Below are positions 1 through 7,825 of a stretch of DNA of 63,577 nucleotides, piece after piece. The notes under the pieces are model-generated. The model did not search any database, was not told where the DNA came from, and saw only the letters and a list, made by a program, of their open reading frames with translations. This DNA comes from Acidimicrobiia bacterium (GTDB lineage: Bacteria; Actinomycetota; Acidimicrobiia; Acidimicrobiales; CATQHL01), in NCBI GenBank assembly GCA_009835395.1, contig VXXM01000042.1, positions 1,333-64,909 on the forward strand, read 5' to 3'. The translations under genes were made by a program, and so were the position numbers. Numbering within the stretch: the stretch's first letter is position 1; every line of letters starts with the position of its first letter.

Positions 1-34
1 CCCACCCATCCCACGTTCGGGCCACATTATGCCG

Positions 35-52
35 GTGTTTTAAGCAAAACAC
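35..52. promoter_or_regulatory. Perfect inverted repeat upstream of the sugar ABC genes
   Basis: The sequence GTGTTTTAAGCAAAACAC is a 7-bp perfect inverted repeat with a 4-nt centre, 60 bp before the ATPase start. It is AT-rich in a GC-rich setting. It could be an operator. It could also be an mRNA hairpin between an upstream binding-protein gene (outside the window) and the ATPase gene, of the kind that lets the binding protein be made in excess. No T-tract follows, so a simple terminator is less likely. Confidence 0.45.
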
Positions 53-112
53 GTGGTGGGGCGGGGGTTGTTAGCCGGGGCCACACCCCCCGTTTCCATC
101 ACGGGAGCCCGC

Positions 113-877
113 ATGACTGACAACGCCATCGAACTGCACGACATCGAGAAGTCCTTCGGCCCGGTCGAGGTGCTCAAGGGTGTCTCCCTCACGGTGCCGC
201 CCTCGCGCTGCTACGGGCTGGTGGGCGACAACGGGGCCGGCAAGTCGACCCTGCTCAAGATCCTCAGCGGTGTGCATCCCCGTGACGCCGGCGAGATCCT
301 CGTCGAGGGGGAGCCGGTGGACTTCAACACCGCCATCGACGCCCGCCTCGCCGGCATCGAGATGATCTACCAGGACCTGGCACTGGCGGAGGACCTCGAC
401 GCCGCCTCCAACATCTTCCTGGGGCGCGAGCGCCAGAAGGGTCGCGGGCCGGGCTTCAAACGCCTCGACCACAAGCGCATGCACGCCGAGGCCGCTGAGG
501 TGTTGGAGTCGGTCGGCAGCCCGCTGCCGACCAAGCGCCAGGTGAAGGCGCTGTCGGGAGGCGAACGCCAGTTGGTGGCCGTGGCCCGTGCACTGGAGTT
601 CAATCCCCGGATCCTGCTGATGGACGAGCCGACGGCGGCCCTGTCGGTGGAGAAGGTGACCGTCGTCAACCGACTCATCGCTCGGCTCAAGGACCGCGGG
701 GTGTCCATGATCCTCGTGAGCCATCGTTTCACCGACCTCATCCAGGTGGCCGACACCATCGGCGTTCTGGTCCACGGCAAGATCGTCGACGAGTTCGACG
801 CCGCCAGCCACTCCATGGACGACATGACCACGCGCATCGTGCGATTGATGAGCGAAGCCGCAGTGGGAGCGGCCTGA
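113..877 (+). CDS. Sugar ABC transporter ATP-binding protein (single-domain, FrcA/RbsA-like)
   Basis: This is the ATPase of a carbohydrate importer of the CUT2 type, acting at the cytoplasmic face of the membrane. Visible motifs are Walker A GDNGAGKST (residues 38-46), the signature LSGGERQ, and Walker B ILLMDEPTAALS. At 254 residues it has one ATPase domain, like FrcA, not the duplicated domain of RbsA or XylG. I chose the ATG at 113 because the family alignment begins there; an in-frame GTG at 53 would add 20 residues that look non-coding. The stop overlaps the permease ATG (ATGA), so the two are translationally coupled. The usual periplasmic binding protein is not in the window and is probably immediately upstream. 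Confidence 0.9.
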   Translation: MTDNAIELHDIEKSFGPVEVLKGVSLTVPPSRCYGLVGDNGAGKSTLLKILSGVHPRDAGEILVEGEPVDFNTAIDARLAGIEMIYQDLALAEDLDAASNIFLGRERQKGRGPGFKRLDHKRMHAEAAEVLESVGSPLPTKRQVKALSGGERQLVAVARALEFNPRILLMDEPTAALSVEKVTVVNRLIARLKDRGVSMILVSHRFTDLIQVADTIGVLVHGKIVDEFDAASHSMDDMTTRIVRLMSEAAVGAA

Positions 878-1905
878 TGAGTGACGCAGCCGACCGCGAT
901 CAGACTCCCAGCGAGCGATCCGCGCCCGGCACCATCCGCGAAAGCGGGTTGATCGCCTGGATCCGGCGAACCGTCAGCGAGGTGGGTCCCGGTCTGTTCG
1001 TGATCCTCGGCGCGGAATTCCTGGTCTTCTGGCGCTTGGGGCATCCGCACTTCATCCAGACCAGCAACTTCATCGCCATCGGCAAGCGCATGGCCATCAA
1101 TGGCATCACGGCCGTCGGCGAGACCATCGTGATCATTTCCGGCGGGTTCGACCTGTCGATCGGTTCGATCGCCGCCATGGCCGGCGTGGGCTCGGCGGCC
1201 GTCGTCGAGAACGGCGGCACCCTGTTGGGCAGCATCCTCACCGCGCTGGCCATCGGCGCGTTCATCGGCCTCGTGAACGGCGCCATCACCGGCTACGGGC
1301 GCATCAACCCCTTCATCACAACCCTCGGCACGCTCGCCATCGTGCGCGGCGTCGCCTTCGTGCTGACCAACAACCGGCAGGTCACCGTCAGCCACGAGGG
1401 CTTCCAGAACCTCGGGAAGGACACCGTCGGTGGCATGCCCTACAGCGTGCTGATCCTGCTGCTGACCTTCATCTTCTTCGGATTCATCGTCCCGCGATAC
1501 CGGTTCGGGCGCTACATGTATGCCATCGGCTCCAACGAGCGCGCCGCCGCGCTGGCAGGCGTGCGCATCAACCGCTGGAAACTGATCTTTTTCGGCGTGT
1601 CGGGCATGCTCGCCGGCCTCACCGGGTTCGTTAATGCCTTCCAGTTGGCGACGGGGATCCCCTCGGGTACCACCGGGATCGAACTCGAGGTCATCACCGC
1701 CGTCATCCTGGGCGGGGCGAGCCTGTACGGCGGCAGAGGGCGCCTCCTGGGCACGTTCCTGGGACTGATGTTCCTGTCCACCCTGCTGAACGGGCTGATC
1801 CTCTCAGGCGTGAGCCCCTTCTACCAGAAGATCGCCTCGGGCAGTTCGCTGATTCTTGCGGTGCTGTTCGACGAGTGGCGGCGCCGTCGCCTCGCCCGTG
1901 GCTGA
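877..1905 (+). CDS. Sugar ABC transporter permease (RbsC/FrcB-like)
   Basis: This 342-residue polytopic membrane protein of the CUT2 permease family is the likely partner of the ATPase it overlaps by 4 bp. After a polar N-terminal tail of about 30 residues, alternating hydrophobic segments run to the end. Conserved family stretches are visible, such as GGFDLSIGSIAAMAG near residue 90 and YAIGSNERAAALAGVRI in the last third, the EAA-like loop that contacts the ATPase. Only one permease gene is present, so it probably forms a homodimer. Its end overlaps the mutarotase gene, which makes a deoxy-sugar such as L-rhamnose the best substrate guess. Confidence 0.9.
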   Translation: MSDAADRDQTPSERSAPGTIRESGLIAWIRRTVSEVGPGLFVILGAEFLVFWRLGHPHFIQTSNFIAIGKRMAINGITAVGETIVIISGGFDLSIGSIAAMAGVGSAAVVENGGTLLGSILTALAIGAFIGLVNGAITGYGRINPFITTLGTLAIVRGVAFVLTNNRQVTVSHEGFQNLGKDTVGGMPYSVLILLLTFIFFGFIVPRYRFGRYMYAIGSNERAAALAGVRINRWKLIFFGVSGMLAGLTGFVNAFQLATGIPSGTTGIELEVITAVILGGASLYGGRGRLLGTFLGLMFLSTLLNGLILSGVSPFYQKIASGSSLILAVLFDEWRRRRLARG

Positions 1906-2221
1906 CGGGAGCGAGCCGGTTCGGCTCAGCCACTATTTCCGGGTCAACGATCCGGCGGAGTACGCCCGGCGGCACGCAACCGTCTGGCCCGAGATCGAGG
2001 CACTGCTTCGCGAGTGCGGCTTCCGCCGCTACGACATCTACCTCTGGGGCGACGTGGCCGTCAGCTTCATCGAGGTGGACGACTACGCGGCCGCCGCGGA
2101 GCGCTACAACGCCAGTGCCGCCGGGGCCCGCTGGGAGGAGCACTTCGCCGACCTGATCAGCATCGACGAGACCGACGAGCACGGCTGGGCCAAGCCCTTC
2201 GACCACGTCTGGAGCCTGTAG
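1898..2221 (+). CDS. rhaM: L-rhamnose mutarotase family protein
   Basis: This small cytoplasmic sugar mutarotase interconverts the alpha and beta anomers of L-rhamnose or a similar sugar. The 107-residue product has the family hallmark RRHATVWPE, with the likely catalytic His26, followed by GFRRYDIYLWGD and a C-terminal WAKPFDHVW. The GTG at 1898 lies inside the last codons of the permease (8-bp overlap) and gives the usual family length of about 104 residues. A longer in-frame reading from 1856 would be buried in the permease gene. Overlap with a sugar importer supports a role directly after uptake. Members of this fold can act on other sugars, so the substrate is inferred. Confidence 0.85.
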   Translation: MADGSEPVRLSHYFRVNDPAEYARRHATVWPEIEALLRECGFRRYDIYLWGDVAVSFIEVDDYAAAAERYNASAAGARWEEHFADLISIDETDEHGWAKPFDHVWSL

Positions 2222-2236
2222 GACTCGTCGCGCCGG

Positions 2237-2286
2237 CCGGCGTCACCCGTCGATGTCATCGCCGTCGCACGCCGCGTCGACGCCGG
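2237..2286 (+). terminator. Possible hairpin after the mutarotase gene
   Basis: CCGGCGTC (2237-2244) and GACGCCGG (2279-2286) can form an 8-bp stem, and a palindrome CGCCGGCCGGCG lies at 2231-2242. No T-tract follows and the loop is long, so this is a weak terminator candidate at the end of the sugar operon. Confidence 0.25.
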
Positions 2287-2350
2287 TGCCAGAACTAGGG
2301 TCAACCGTCACGCTGCGACGGCAGCCGAACGATGGGGAGGGAGTCTGACT

Positions 2351-3013
2351 ATGACCGTAGAGGCCACAAGTGAGTCCGGCGCCGGCTACCCGGCACGGCT
2401 CGAGATCGACTACCCCGAACGGCTGAGCCGTTCAAGAACGCTGTTCCGCATCATCCTCGTGATCCCGATCCTCGTGATGCTCTATCTGCTGACGGCGGGT
2501 CTCTCATCCGTGGAAACGGAAAGTGCAATACCCGAGCTCATCATTGGCATATTCGGCATATCGGGCGGCTTTCTGTTCCTGCCACCGCTTCTCACGCTCC
2601 TGTTCCGCCGCAAGTACCCGCGCTGGTGGTTCGACTGGAACTTGGAGCTCTCCCGCTTCACCGAGCGCGTCGCCGCCTACCTAAGTCTGCTGCGGGACGA
2701 ATACCCCTCGACCGACGAGCAGCAGGCGGTGCACCTGGATCTGGACTATCCCGACGTGAGGCAAGATCTCAATGGCTGGCTGCCACTCGTAAAGTGGGCA
2801 CTGGCGATCCCGCACTACGTCGTGCTGACGATTCTCTGGGTCGGCGAGGTGGTGGTCGTCATACTCGCCTGGTTCGCGATCATCTTCACGGGACGCTACC
2901 CGCGCGGGATGTTCAACTACGTCGTTGGCGTGCACCGCTGGACACTGCGCGTGAACGCGTACGCGTGGCTCCTCGTCACCGACCGCTACCCGCCCTTCAG
3001 CTTGAAGGCCTGA
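2351..3013 (+). CDS. DUF4389 domain-containing membrane protein
   Basis: This 220-residue membrane protein of unknown function has a DUF4389 pattern: YPARLEIDYPERLSR near residue 14, then a hydrophobic pair around residues 31-80. A second half repeats the theme (LDYPDVRQDLNGWLPLVKW, hydrophobic segment, FTGRYPRGMFNYVVGVHRW, ending VTDRYPPFSLK). The two RYP-type motifs and the WxxR/N turns are typical of the family. It stands alone between the sugar operon and a convergent gene. The ATG at 2351 follows a GGGGAGGGAG purine run at about 8 bp. No biochemical role can be assigned. Confidence 0.85.
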   Translation: MTVEATSESGAGYPARLEIDYPERLSRSRTLFRIILVIPILVMLYLLTAGLSSVETESAIPELIIGIFGISGGFLFLPPLLTLLFRRKYPRWWFDWNLELSRFTERVAAYLSLLRDEYPSTDEQQAVHLDLDYPDVRQDLNGWLPLVKWALAIPHYVVLTILWVGEVVVVILAWFAIIFTGRYPRGMFNYVVGVHRWTLRVNAYAWLLVTDRYPPFSLKA

Positions 3014-3035
3014 GTCACGCCGCAGACGATCAAGC

Positions 3036-3065
3036 GCCGGCGGCGGTCGCATCTGCGTCGCCGGC
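3036..3065. terminator. Hairpin between convergent genes
   Basis: GCCGGCG (3036-3042) pairs with CGCCGGC (3059-3065), and CGCA/TGCG can extend the structure inside the loop. It sits in the 57-bp gap between two convergent genes, so it may terminate both. There is no clear T-tract. Confidence 0.35.
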
Positions 3066-3070
3066 TCGGA

Positions 3071-3523
3071 TCAGGTGACGGGCGCCACCTCCAGGAGTTC
3101 GAGGGTTAGGCCCTCGGGGTCGCGGAAATAGCCCACGCGCTTGCCCTTGTTCGGCCCGTGCGTGATCATCACCGGACCCGTGCTGCGCGGCGTCGCACCG
3201 AGTGACACGAAGCGCTCGAAGTCTGCGGCGAGGTCCGTCGAGGAGAGACACAGGTGGGCCGTGCCGGGGTTCTTGGACTCGATGTCCACCATCTCCCCGA
3301 CCGGCTCCAGGTACTCGATCAACTCCAGCAGCACCGTGGAGTTGGGAATGTGGAAGAGCGCGATGTACAGCCGCGCGCCCGGATAGCCGATCTGCTCGGC
3401 CGTGTACGGCTTGTCGAAGATGCCCTTGACGAACGGCTCGGTCTCGAACAAGGCCGAGTAGAACGCCACCGAGCGATCCAGGTTGGGCACGGTGAAACCG
3501 ACGTGATGGGTGCCGCAGAGCAT
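3071..3523 (-). CDS. VOC family (glyoxalase/dioxygenase fold) protein
   Basis: This 150-residue protein has two beta-alpha-beta-beta-beta modules of the vicinal-oxygen-chelate fold. The first opens with THHVGFTVPNLDRSVAFYSALF (written over residues 4-25) and the second with GTAHLCLSSTDLAADFERFVS. It ends with GYFRDPEGLTLELLEV, which carries the usual late Glu ligand. His and Glu candidates for a metal site are visible, so it is probably a metal-dependent isomerase, lyase or dioxygenase. The ATG at 3523 has GAGGGG 8 bp upstream. It lies downstream of the SDR and P450 genes on the same strand, 123 bp after the P450, and may share their pathway. Confidence 0.85.
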   Translation of the reverse strand: MLCGTHHVGFTVPNLDRSVAFYSALFETEPFVKGIFDKPYTAEQIGYPGARLYIALFHIPNSTVLLELIEYLEPVGEMVDIESKNPGTAHLCLSSTDLAADFERFVSLGATPRSTGPVMITHGPNKGKRVGYFRDPEGLTLELLEVAPVT

Positions 3524-3646
3524 GGCTGATTTCCCCTCGACAAGGTGCGCGAACGGGGACATGTATAGCCGCCGCGGCATCGCCGCCCAAGCGAGCAACC
3601 GCCTCCCCGGCACGCCACGACCGCATGGGCTCGTCGCGTCGCCGCC

Positions 3647-4795
3647 TCAGACGGTGACCCAGACCTCCCGGGGACCGCGGAACTCGAACCCCTGCAGTTC
3701 GACTGGGCGGTCGGCGACCAGCGCCATGTCCGGGAAGCGGGCCAGCAATCGCTCGACGCCGACGCGTACCTCCTGGCGCCCCAGCCACTCGCCCAGGCAG
3801 CGGTGCACGCCCAGTGCGAACGCCGCGTGCGGACCCTCCCGGCGCCTCAGGTCGATCTCGGTGGGGTTGCTCCAGTGCTCGGGGTCCAGGTTGATCGAGC
3901 GGAGCACGCCGGACACGAGATCGCCGGCCGCGATCGCCGCCCCGGCCAGTTCGAGGTCGCGCGTCGCCTGCCGGGTGATGGTGCCGACCGGGCTGTGCAC
4001 CCGCAACACCTCTTCGACGAGCCGCCGCAGGCGACGCCCGTCGACCGCTACCGCCTGCCGCAGATCGGGCCTCGACAGGAGCACCCAGGCCACGAGTCCG
4101 ACGCCGTCGCGCGGCTCGTTGATCCCACCGGAGATCATCAGCCGCACGTTGTTGACGATCTCGGCGGATGTGGCGCCGGCCTGCACGAACCGGTCGATGG
4201 CGCTGTCGCCGCCGGCCGCCTGTCCGATGCGAGCCGCGATCGCTTCCCCAAGGTCCGCCTTCGCCGCCTCGCCGATGGCGGTGGCGGTGGGATCGTTCTC
4301 GAAGTTGGCGATGTCGGTGACGAGACCCTCGCACCACGACCACATCCGGTCGAAGCCGTGGCTGTCCAGACCCAGCACGATGGCCAGGGCCCCGGCGGTG
4401 AGGGGTTGCGCATAGGCGCCCATCAACTCGACCGTCGGACCCTCGATCTCGTCGAGGATGCCGTCTGCCAGTTCCGCCAGTTCTGCTGAGACGAAGGGGC
4501 CGCTGCGGCCGCTCGACTGGAACGGCGGCAGCATCATGTCCCGTAGGCGGGTGTGTGCCGGCGGATCCATCACGAGCATGTTCGGGCCCAGCGCTCGGGC
4601 CAGGAACGACGGGTCGGTGGCCGCGCTGAACAGCTCGGGGTGAGCCTCCATGTAGGCAACATCGTCCCACCGCGTCACCAGCCACATGTCCATGGAGGGC
4701 ACCCAGCACACGGGCTCGGTGGCCCGCATCCGGGCCAGGATCGGATCGGGATCGGCCTCGAGCTCGGCCAGCGTGATCTCGGATCCGATCCCCAC
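3647..4795 (-). CDS. Cytochrome P450
   Basis: This 382-residue soluble bacterial P450 is a haem monooxygenase that needs electrons from a ferredoxin system not seen in the window. The haem-binding loop ALGVHRCLGEW holds the proximal Cys at about residue 333, the K-helix has the ExxR element in EEVLR, and the I-helix reads SGGINEPRD in place of the usual AGxET run. The PERF-like region is unremarkable. The start is GTG at 4795, 25 bp after the SDR stop, consistent with co-transcription. The SDR-P450-VOC order suggests oxidation and further processing of one small substrate, but the sequence does not identify it. Confidence 0.92.
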   Translation of the reverse strand: MGIGSEITLAELEADPDPILARMRATEPVCWVPSMDMWLVTRWDDVAYMEAHPELFSAATDPSFLARALGPNMLVMDPPAHTRLRDMMLPPFQSSGRSGPFVSAELAELADGILDEIEGPTVELMGAYAQPLTAGALAIVLGLDSHGFDRMWSWCEGLVTDIANFENDPTATAIGEAAKADLGEAIAARIGQAAGGDSAIDRFVQAGATSAEIVNNVRLMISGGINEPRDGVGLVAWVLLSRPDLRQAVAVDGRRLRRLVEEVLRVHSPVGTITRQATRDLELAGAAIAAGDLVSGVLRSINLDPEHWSNPTEIDLRRREGPHAAFALGVHRCLGEWLGRQEVRVGVERLLARFPDMALVADRPVELQGFEFRGPREVWVTV

Positions 4796-4820
4796 GGCCC
4801 CGGCCTCCGCCCGCGGACGG

Positions 4821-5603
4821 CTAGTGGAAGATGATCCCGCCGTCGACGTTCAGCGCCTGGCCGGTCACGTAGTCGGCCTCGTCGCTCAGGAAGTACTGCA
4901 CCGACCGGGCCACGTCGTCGGGCGTCTGGATGCGCCTCATGGGGATGGTCGCCACGATCGCGTCGATCGACTCCTGGGGGGTGATCCCGGCCTTCTCCGC
5001 ACGGGCCTTGTGGATCTTGGGTGTCATGGCGGTGTCGACGACGCCGGGGCACACCGCGTTGATCTGCACCTTCGGCGCCAGCGCCAGGGCGAGGGACCGC
5101 ACCACGCTCGTCACCCCGGCCTTGGACGCCGTGTAGTCGACGGCGTCGGTACGGCCGATCTTGGCACCGATCGAGGCGATCGCCACGAGACGGCCGCCGT
5201 CACCCGCCATCATGTGGCGGGCCAGCGCCTGCAGGGTGAAGAACGTGCCCTTCAGGTTGATGCCCAGCATCCGGTCCCAGGCCTCCTCGGTGAGTTCGAG
5301 GGCGGGGACGATCTCGACGATTCCGGCGGACGTCACGCCGAGCGTGAGCGGTCCGAGCGCATCGATCGCCTCGGCGATGGCGGCCCTTACCGCCGCGGGC
5401 GACGACACATCAGCGGGGTAGGCCACGGCGTGCCCTCCACCATCGCGGATCTCCGCGACGAGGGCGTCGAGGGCTGCGGCGTCGATGTCGTTCAGCGCCA
5501 GAGCGGCACCCTCCGACGCCAGCCGCAGCGCGATGCCTCGACCGATCCCGTTGGCCGCCCCGGTCACGAAGGCGTTGCGCCCCTCGAACATTCCCTGACT
5601 CAT
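4821..5603 (-). CDS. SDR family NAD(P)-dependent oxidoreductase
   Basis: This 260-residue classical short-chain dehydrogenase has cofactor motif VTGAANGIGRG near residue 12, NAG-like segment TSAGI, catalytic Ser in IASIG, and YTASK as the Tyr/Lys pair. It ends in the common VTGQALNVDGG segment. The ATG at 5603 has a good ribosome site (GGGAGGGG), whereas an upstream extension to 5663 is implausible. It is the first gene of a likely SDR-P450-VOC operon and diverges from the Gfo/Idh gene across 164 bp. Substrate is unknown. Confidence 0.9.
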   Translation of the reverse strand: MSQGMFEGRNAFVTGAANGIGRGIALRLASEGAALALNDIDAAALDALVAEIRDGGGHAVAYPADVSSPAAVRAAIAEAIDALGPLTLGVTSAGIVEIVPALELTEEAWDRMLGINLKGTFFTLQALARHMMAGDGGRLVAIASIGAKIGRTDAVDYTASKAGVTSVVRSLALALAPKVQINAVCPGVVDTAMTPKIHKARAEKAGITPQESIDAIVATIPMRRIQTPDDVARSVQYFLSDEADYVTGQALNVDGGIIFH

Positions 5604-5767
5604 GGCCCCTCCCGGTATGACCTCGCCCCACGGCGTCCCGCGGCCGCGCATCCGCCGACACACTAACGTTGCCGCCCCGCGTCAGGCCTCGCCGGGACTT
5701 GGCGCAGCACGCTCGACCGGCGAGACTCCGCAGCGATCACCCCCGACCCGAACAGGGATCGCAGCAC

Positions 5768-6880
5768 ATGGAAACCGCCGCCCCCGATCCGGCCGCACTC
5801 GGTCTCGACACCCAGTCCTGGCTCCCCGACCGCCACGACCACGGCATCGCCATCGCGGGCTGTGGTGGGATCGTCAATGACGGGCATCTTCCCGCGTACA
5901 CGTCTCACGGTCTGAACGTCGTGGGCTGCTTCGACATCAACCCCGAGGCGGCGCGTCGTACCGCCGAGCGGTGGGGCATCGAGCGGGTGTACGGCTCGCT
6001 GGACGAGGTCGCCGGCGACCCCTCGGTGGAGATCGCCGACATCGCCGTCCCCGCCTGGCGTCAACTCGAACTCGTTCAGGTCCTCGCTGACGCCGGCAAA
6101 CATCTGCTCTGTCAGAAGCCCCTCTCGGACGACTTCGCCCAGGCCGTCGAGATCGTCGAGCGCGCCGAGTCCGCCGGCGTCAAGCTCGCCGTGAACCAGC
6201 AGTACCGTTGGAGCCCTGTCGTCCGGGCGATGCACACACTCATCGCGCAGCGGCGGATCGGCACGCCGACGGCTGCGTTCGTCCACGAGTCCCTGGTGAA
6301 TCCGTGGGAACTGTGGCCCTGGCTGATGGACGTGCCCCGGTTGGAGATCATTTACCACAGCATCCACTACCTCGACGGCCTGCGTTTCCTACTCGGGGCT
6401 CAGGGCGAGCCTGAGTGGGTCACGAGTCGACATACCCGTCAGCCGGCGCAGGCGCCGAGCGCGGAGACGCAGACGGTCACCATCCTCGACTACGCCTCCG
6501 GCTTGCAGGCCTTCGTGGCCGTCGATCACAACGATGTCAGCGACGATGTGTTCGGGCGCGTCCGCGTGCTGGGCACCGAAGGAGTCGCCTCGGGCACCAT
6601 GGGGCTCTCCTACGACTACCCCCACGGCCGCCCCGACACCGTCCGCTGGTCTGCGCACGACGATCCCGGCGGCGGCTTCGAGACCGAGCTTCCGGGACGC
6701 TGGATCCCCGAGGGTTTCGTCGGGCCGATCTCCTCGCTGATGGGTGCCATCAACGACAACACCGAGCCGCCCACCAGCGGTCGCGACAACCTCAACACGC
6801 TGCGCCTCGTGCAGGCGGCCTATCTGTCCGCGGCCGAGAACCGCTCGGTGCGACCGGAGGAAATCCAGCCGACCGCGTAG
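5768..6880 (+). CDS. Gfo/Idh/MocA family oxidoreductase
   Basis: This 370-residue predicted NAD(P)-dependent sugar or inositol-type dehydrogenase has an N-terminal Rossmann motif IAIAGCGGIVNDGHLPAY at about residues 22-39. The family EKP-type element reads HLLCQKPLSDD, so Gln replaces the usual Glu while the Lys is kept. The second domain carries NQQYRWSPVVRAMH and SIHYLDGLRFLLG. The ATG at 5768 was chosen because the in-frame region before it overlaps the divergent promoter and is rich in Arg and Pro. It might act on a sugar-derived substrate, given the sugar importer nearby, but no operon link exists. Confidence 0.88.
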   Translation: METAAPDPAALGLDTQSWLPDRHDHGIAIAGCGGIVNDGHLPAYTSHGLNVVGCFDINPEAARRTAERWGIERVYGSLDEVAGDPSVEIADIAVPAWRQLELVQVLADAGKHLLCQKPLSDDFAQAVEIVERAESAGVKLAVNQQYRWSPVVRAMHTLIAQRRIGTPTAAFVHESLVNPWELWPWLMDVPRLEIIYHSIHYLDGLRFLLGAQGEPEWVTSRHTRQPAQAPSAETQTVTILDYASGLQAFVAVDHNDVSDDVFGRVRVLGTEGVASGTMGLSYDYPHGRPDTVRWSAHDDPGGGFETELPGRWIPEGFVGPISSLMGAINDNTEPPTSGRDNLNTLRLVQAAYLSAAENRSVRPEEIQPTA

Positions 6881-6911
6881 CGGGCGCCGGTCACACCGCC
6901 GGCACCGGGGT

Positions 6912-7640
6912 TCAGATCAGCGCACGGATCAGCACGCTGAGCGCTGCCGCGACTGAGATCACCAGCAGCGCGGGGCGCGTGTAGCCGCGTTCCAGCACCG
7001 GTACCAGACGTCCCGAAAGCACGTAGCCGAGCAACTGGCCCGGCACCAGGATCCCTACAGCCACGAGGTGCCGGGCGCCGAACTGGCCCCACGCCGCCAG
7101 CAGCACCAGCGAGAAAGACGCGCCCACCAGGAAGTACACCGACATCGTGCCCCGCAACTGGCGCGGCGGTATGTGTTGCAGTGCAAGCGCCATCGGCGGG
7201 CCACCCACCCCGGTGGTGGTCCCTGCCACACCCGACACGAAGCCCCCGAGCGCGATCACCGGACGTCCCTGCGGCAGGCGAATCGGCGCCACCGACAGCG
7301 TGGCACCGACCAGGATCACCGACGCCAGGAACACCGCCAGACTCCAGTCCGAGAACACCTTCACCAGCAGGAATACGCCCACGGCGGCGCCCGGCAGGCG
7401 CCCGGCCAACGCCCAGGTGAGCGCCGGCCGGTTGATCCCCGAGCGGTCCCGGCGGGCCACCATGAGGCTCATCACCAGGGCTGCGGCCAGCAGCGGGCCG
7501 GGAACGAGGTCGGGGTTGATCTGGATGAGGATCGGTGCGGCCACGACGTTCAGGCCGAAGCCGACGCTGCCCTGCACCGCGGCGCCCACGGCCATAACCG
7601 CCACCGCGGCGGCGATCTCGAAGGTGCTCAGAGTGAGCAT
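6912..7640 (-). CDS. Sulfite exporter TauE/SafE family protein
   Basis: This 242-residue polytopic membrane protein of the TauE/SafE family exports or imports small anions such as sulfite, sulfonates or organic acids. The N-terminal repeat GAAVQGSVGFGLNVVAAP and the second-half GFVSGVAGTTTGVGGPPMAL are the two family signature loops. About seven or eight hydrophobic helices are visible. The ATG at 7640 is preferred because the first helix starts right after it. It is convergent with the Gfo/Idh gene (31-bp gap) and divergent from the carotenoid oxygenase gene. Confidence 0.88.
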   Translation of the reverse strand: MLTLSTFEIAAAVAVMAVGAAVQGSVGFGLNVVAAPILIQINPDLVPGPLLAAALVMSLMVARRDRSGINRPALTWALAGRLPGAAVGVFLLVKVFSDWSLAVFLASVILVGATLSVAPIRLPQGRPVIALGGFVSGVAGTTTGVGGPPMALALQHIPPRQLRGTMSVYFLVGASFSLVLLAAWGQFGARHLVAVGILVPGQLLGYVLSGRLVPVLERGYTRPALLVISVAAALSVLIRALI

Positions 7641-7825
7641 CGGCCTGCGCCCAGCGGCAGCATCGCCGGAGCCTACGAGCCACGGCCCCGGCGCCAGCGG
7701 GACACCCCCTCGGGCATCGTCGCAGCGGGCCCGAACGCCACCGGCGAAGCGTGCCACCGACTCCGGCCGAAGCCCCTCGGGGTGCTGGTGCGGCAAGGTG
7801 CCCGTATCGCTAGTATCCGGCCATC

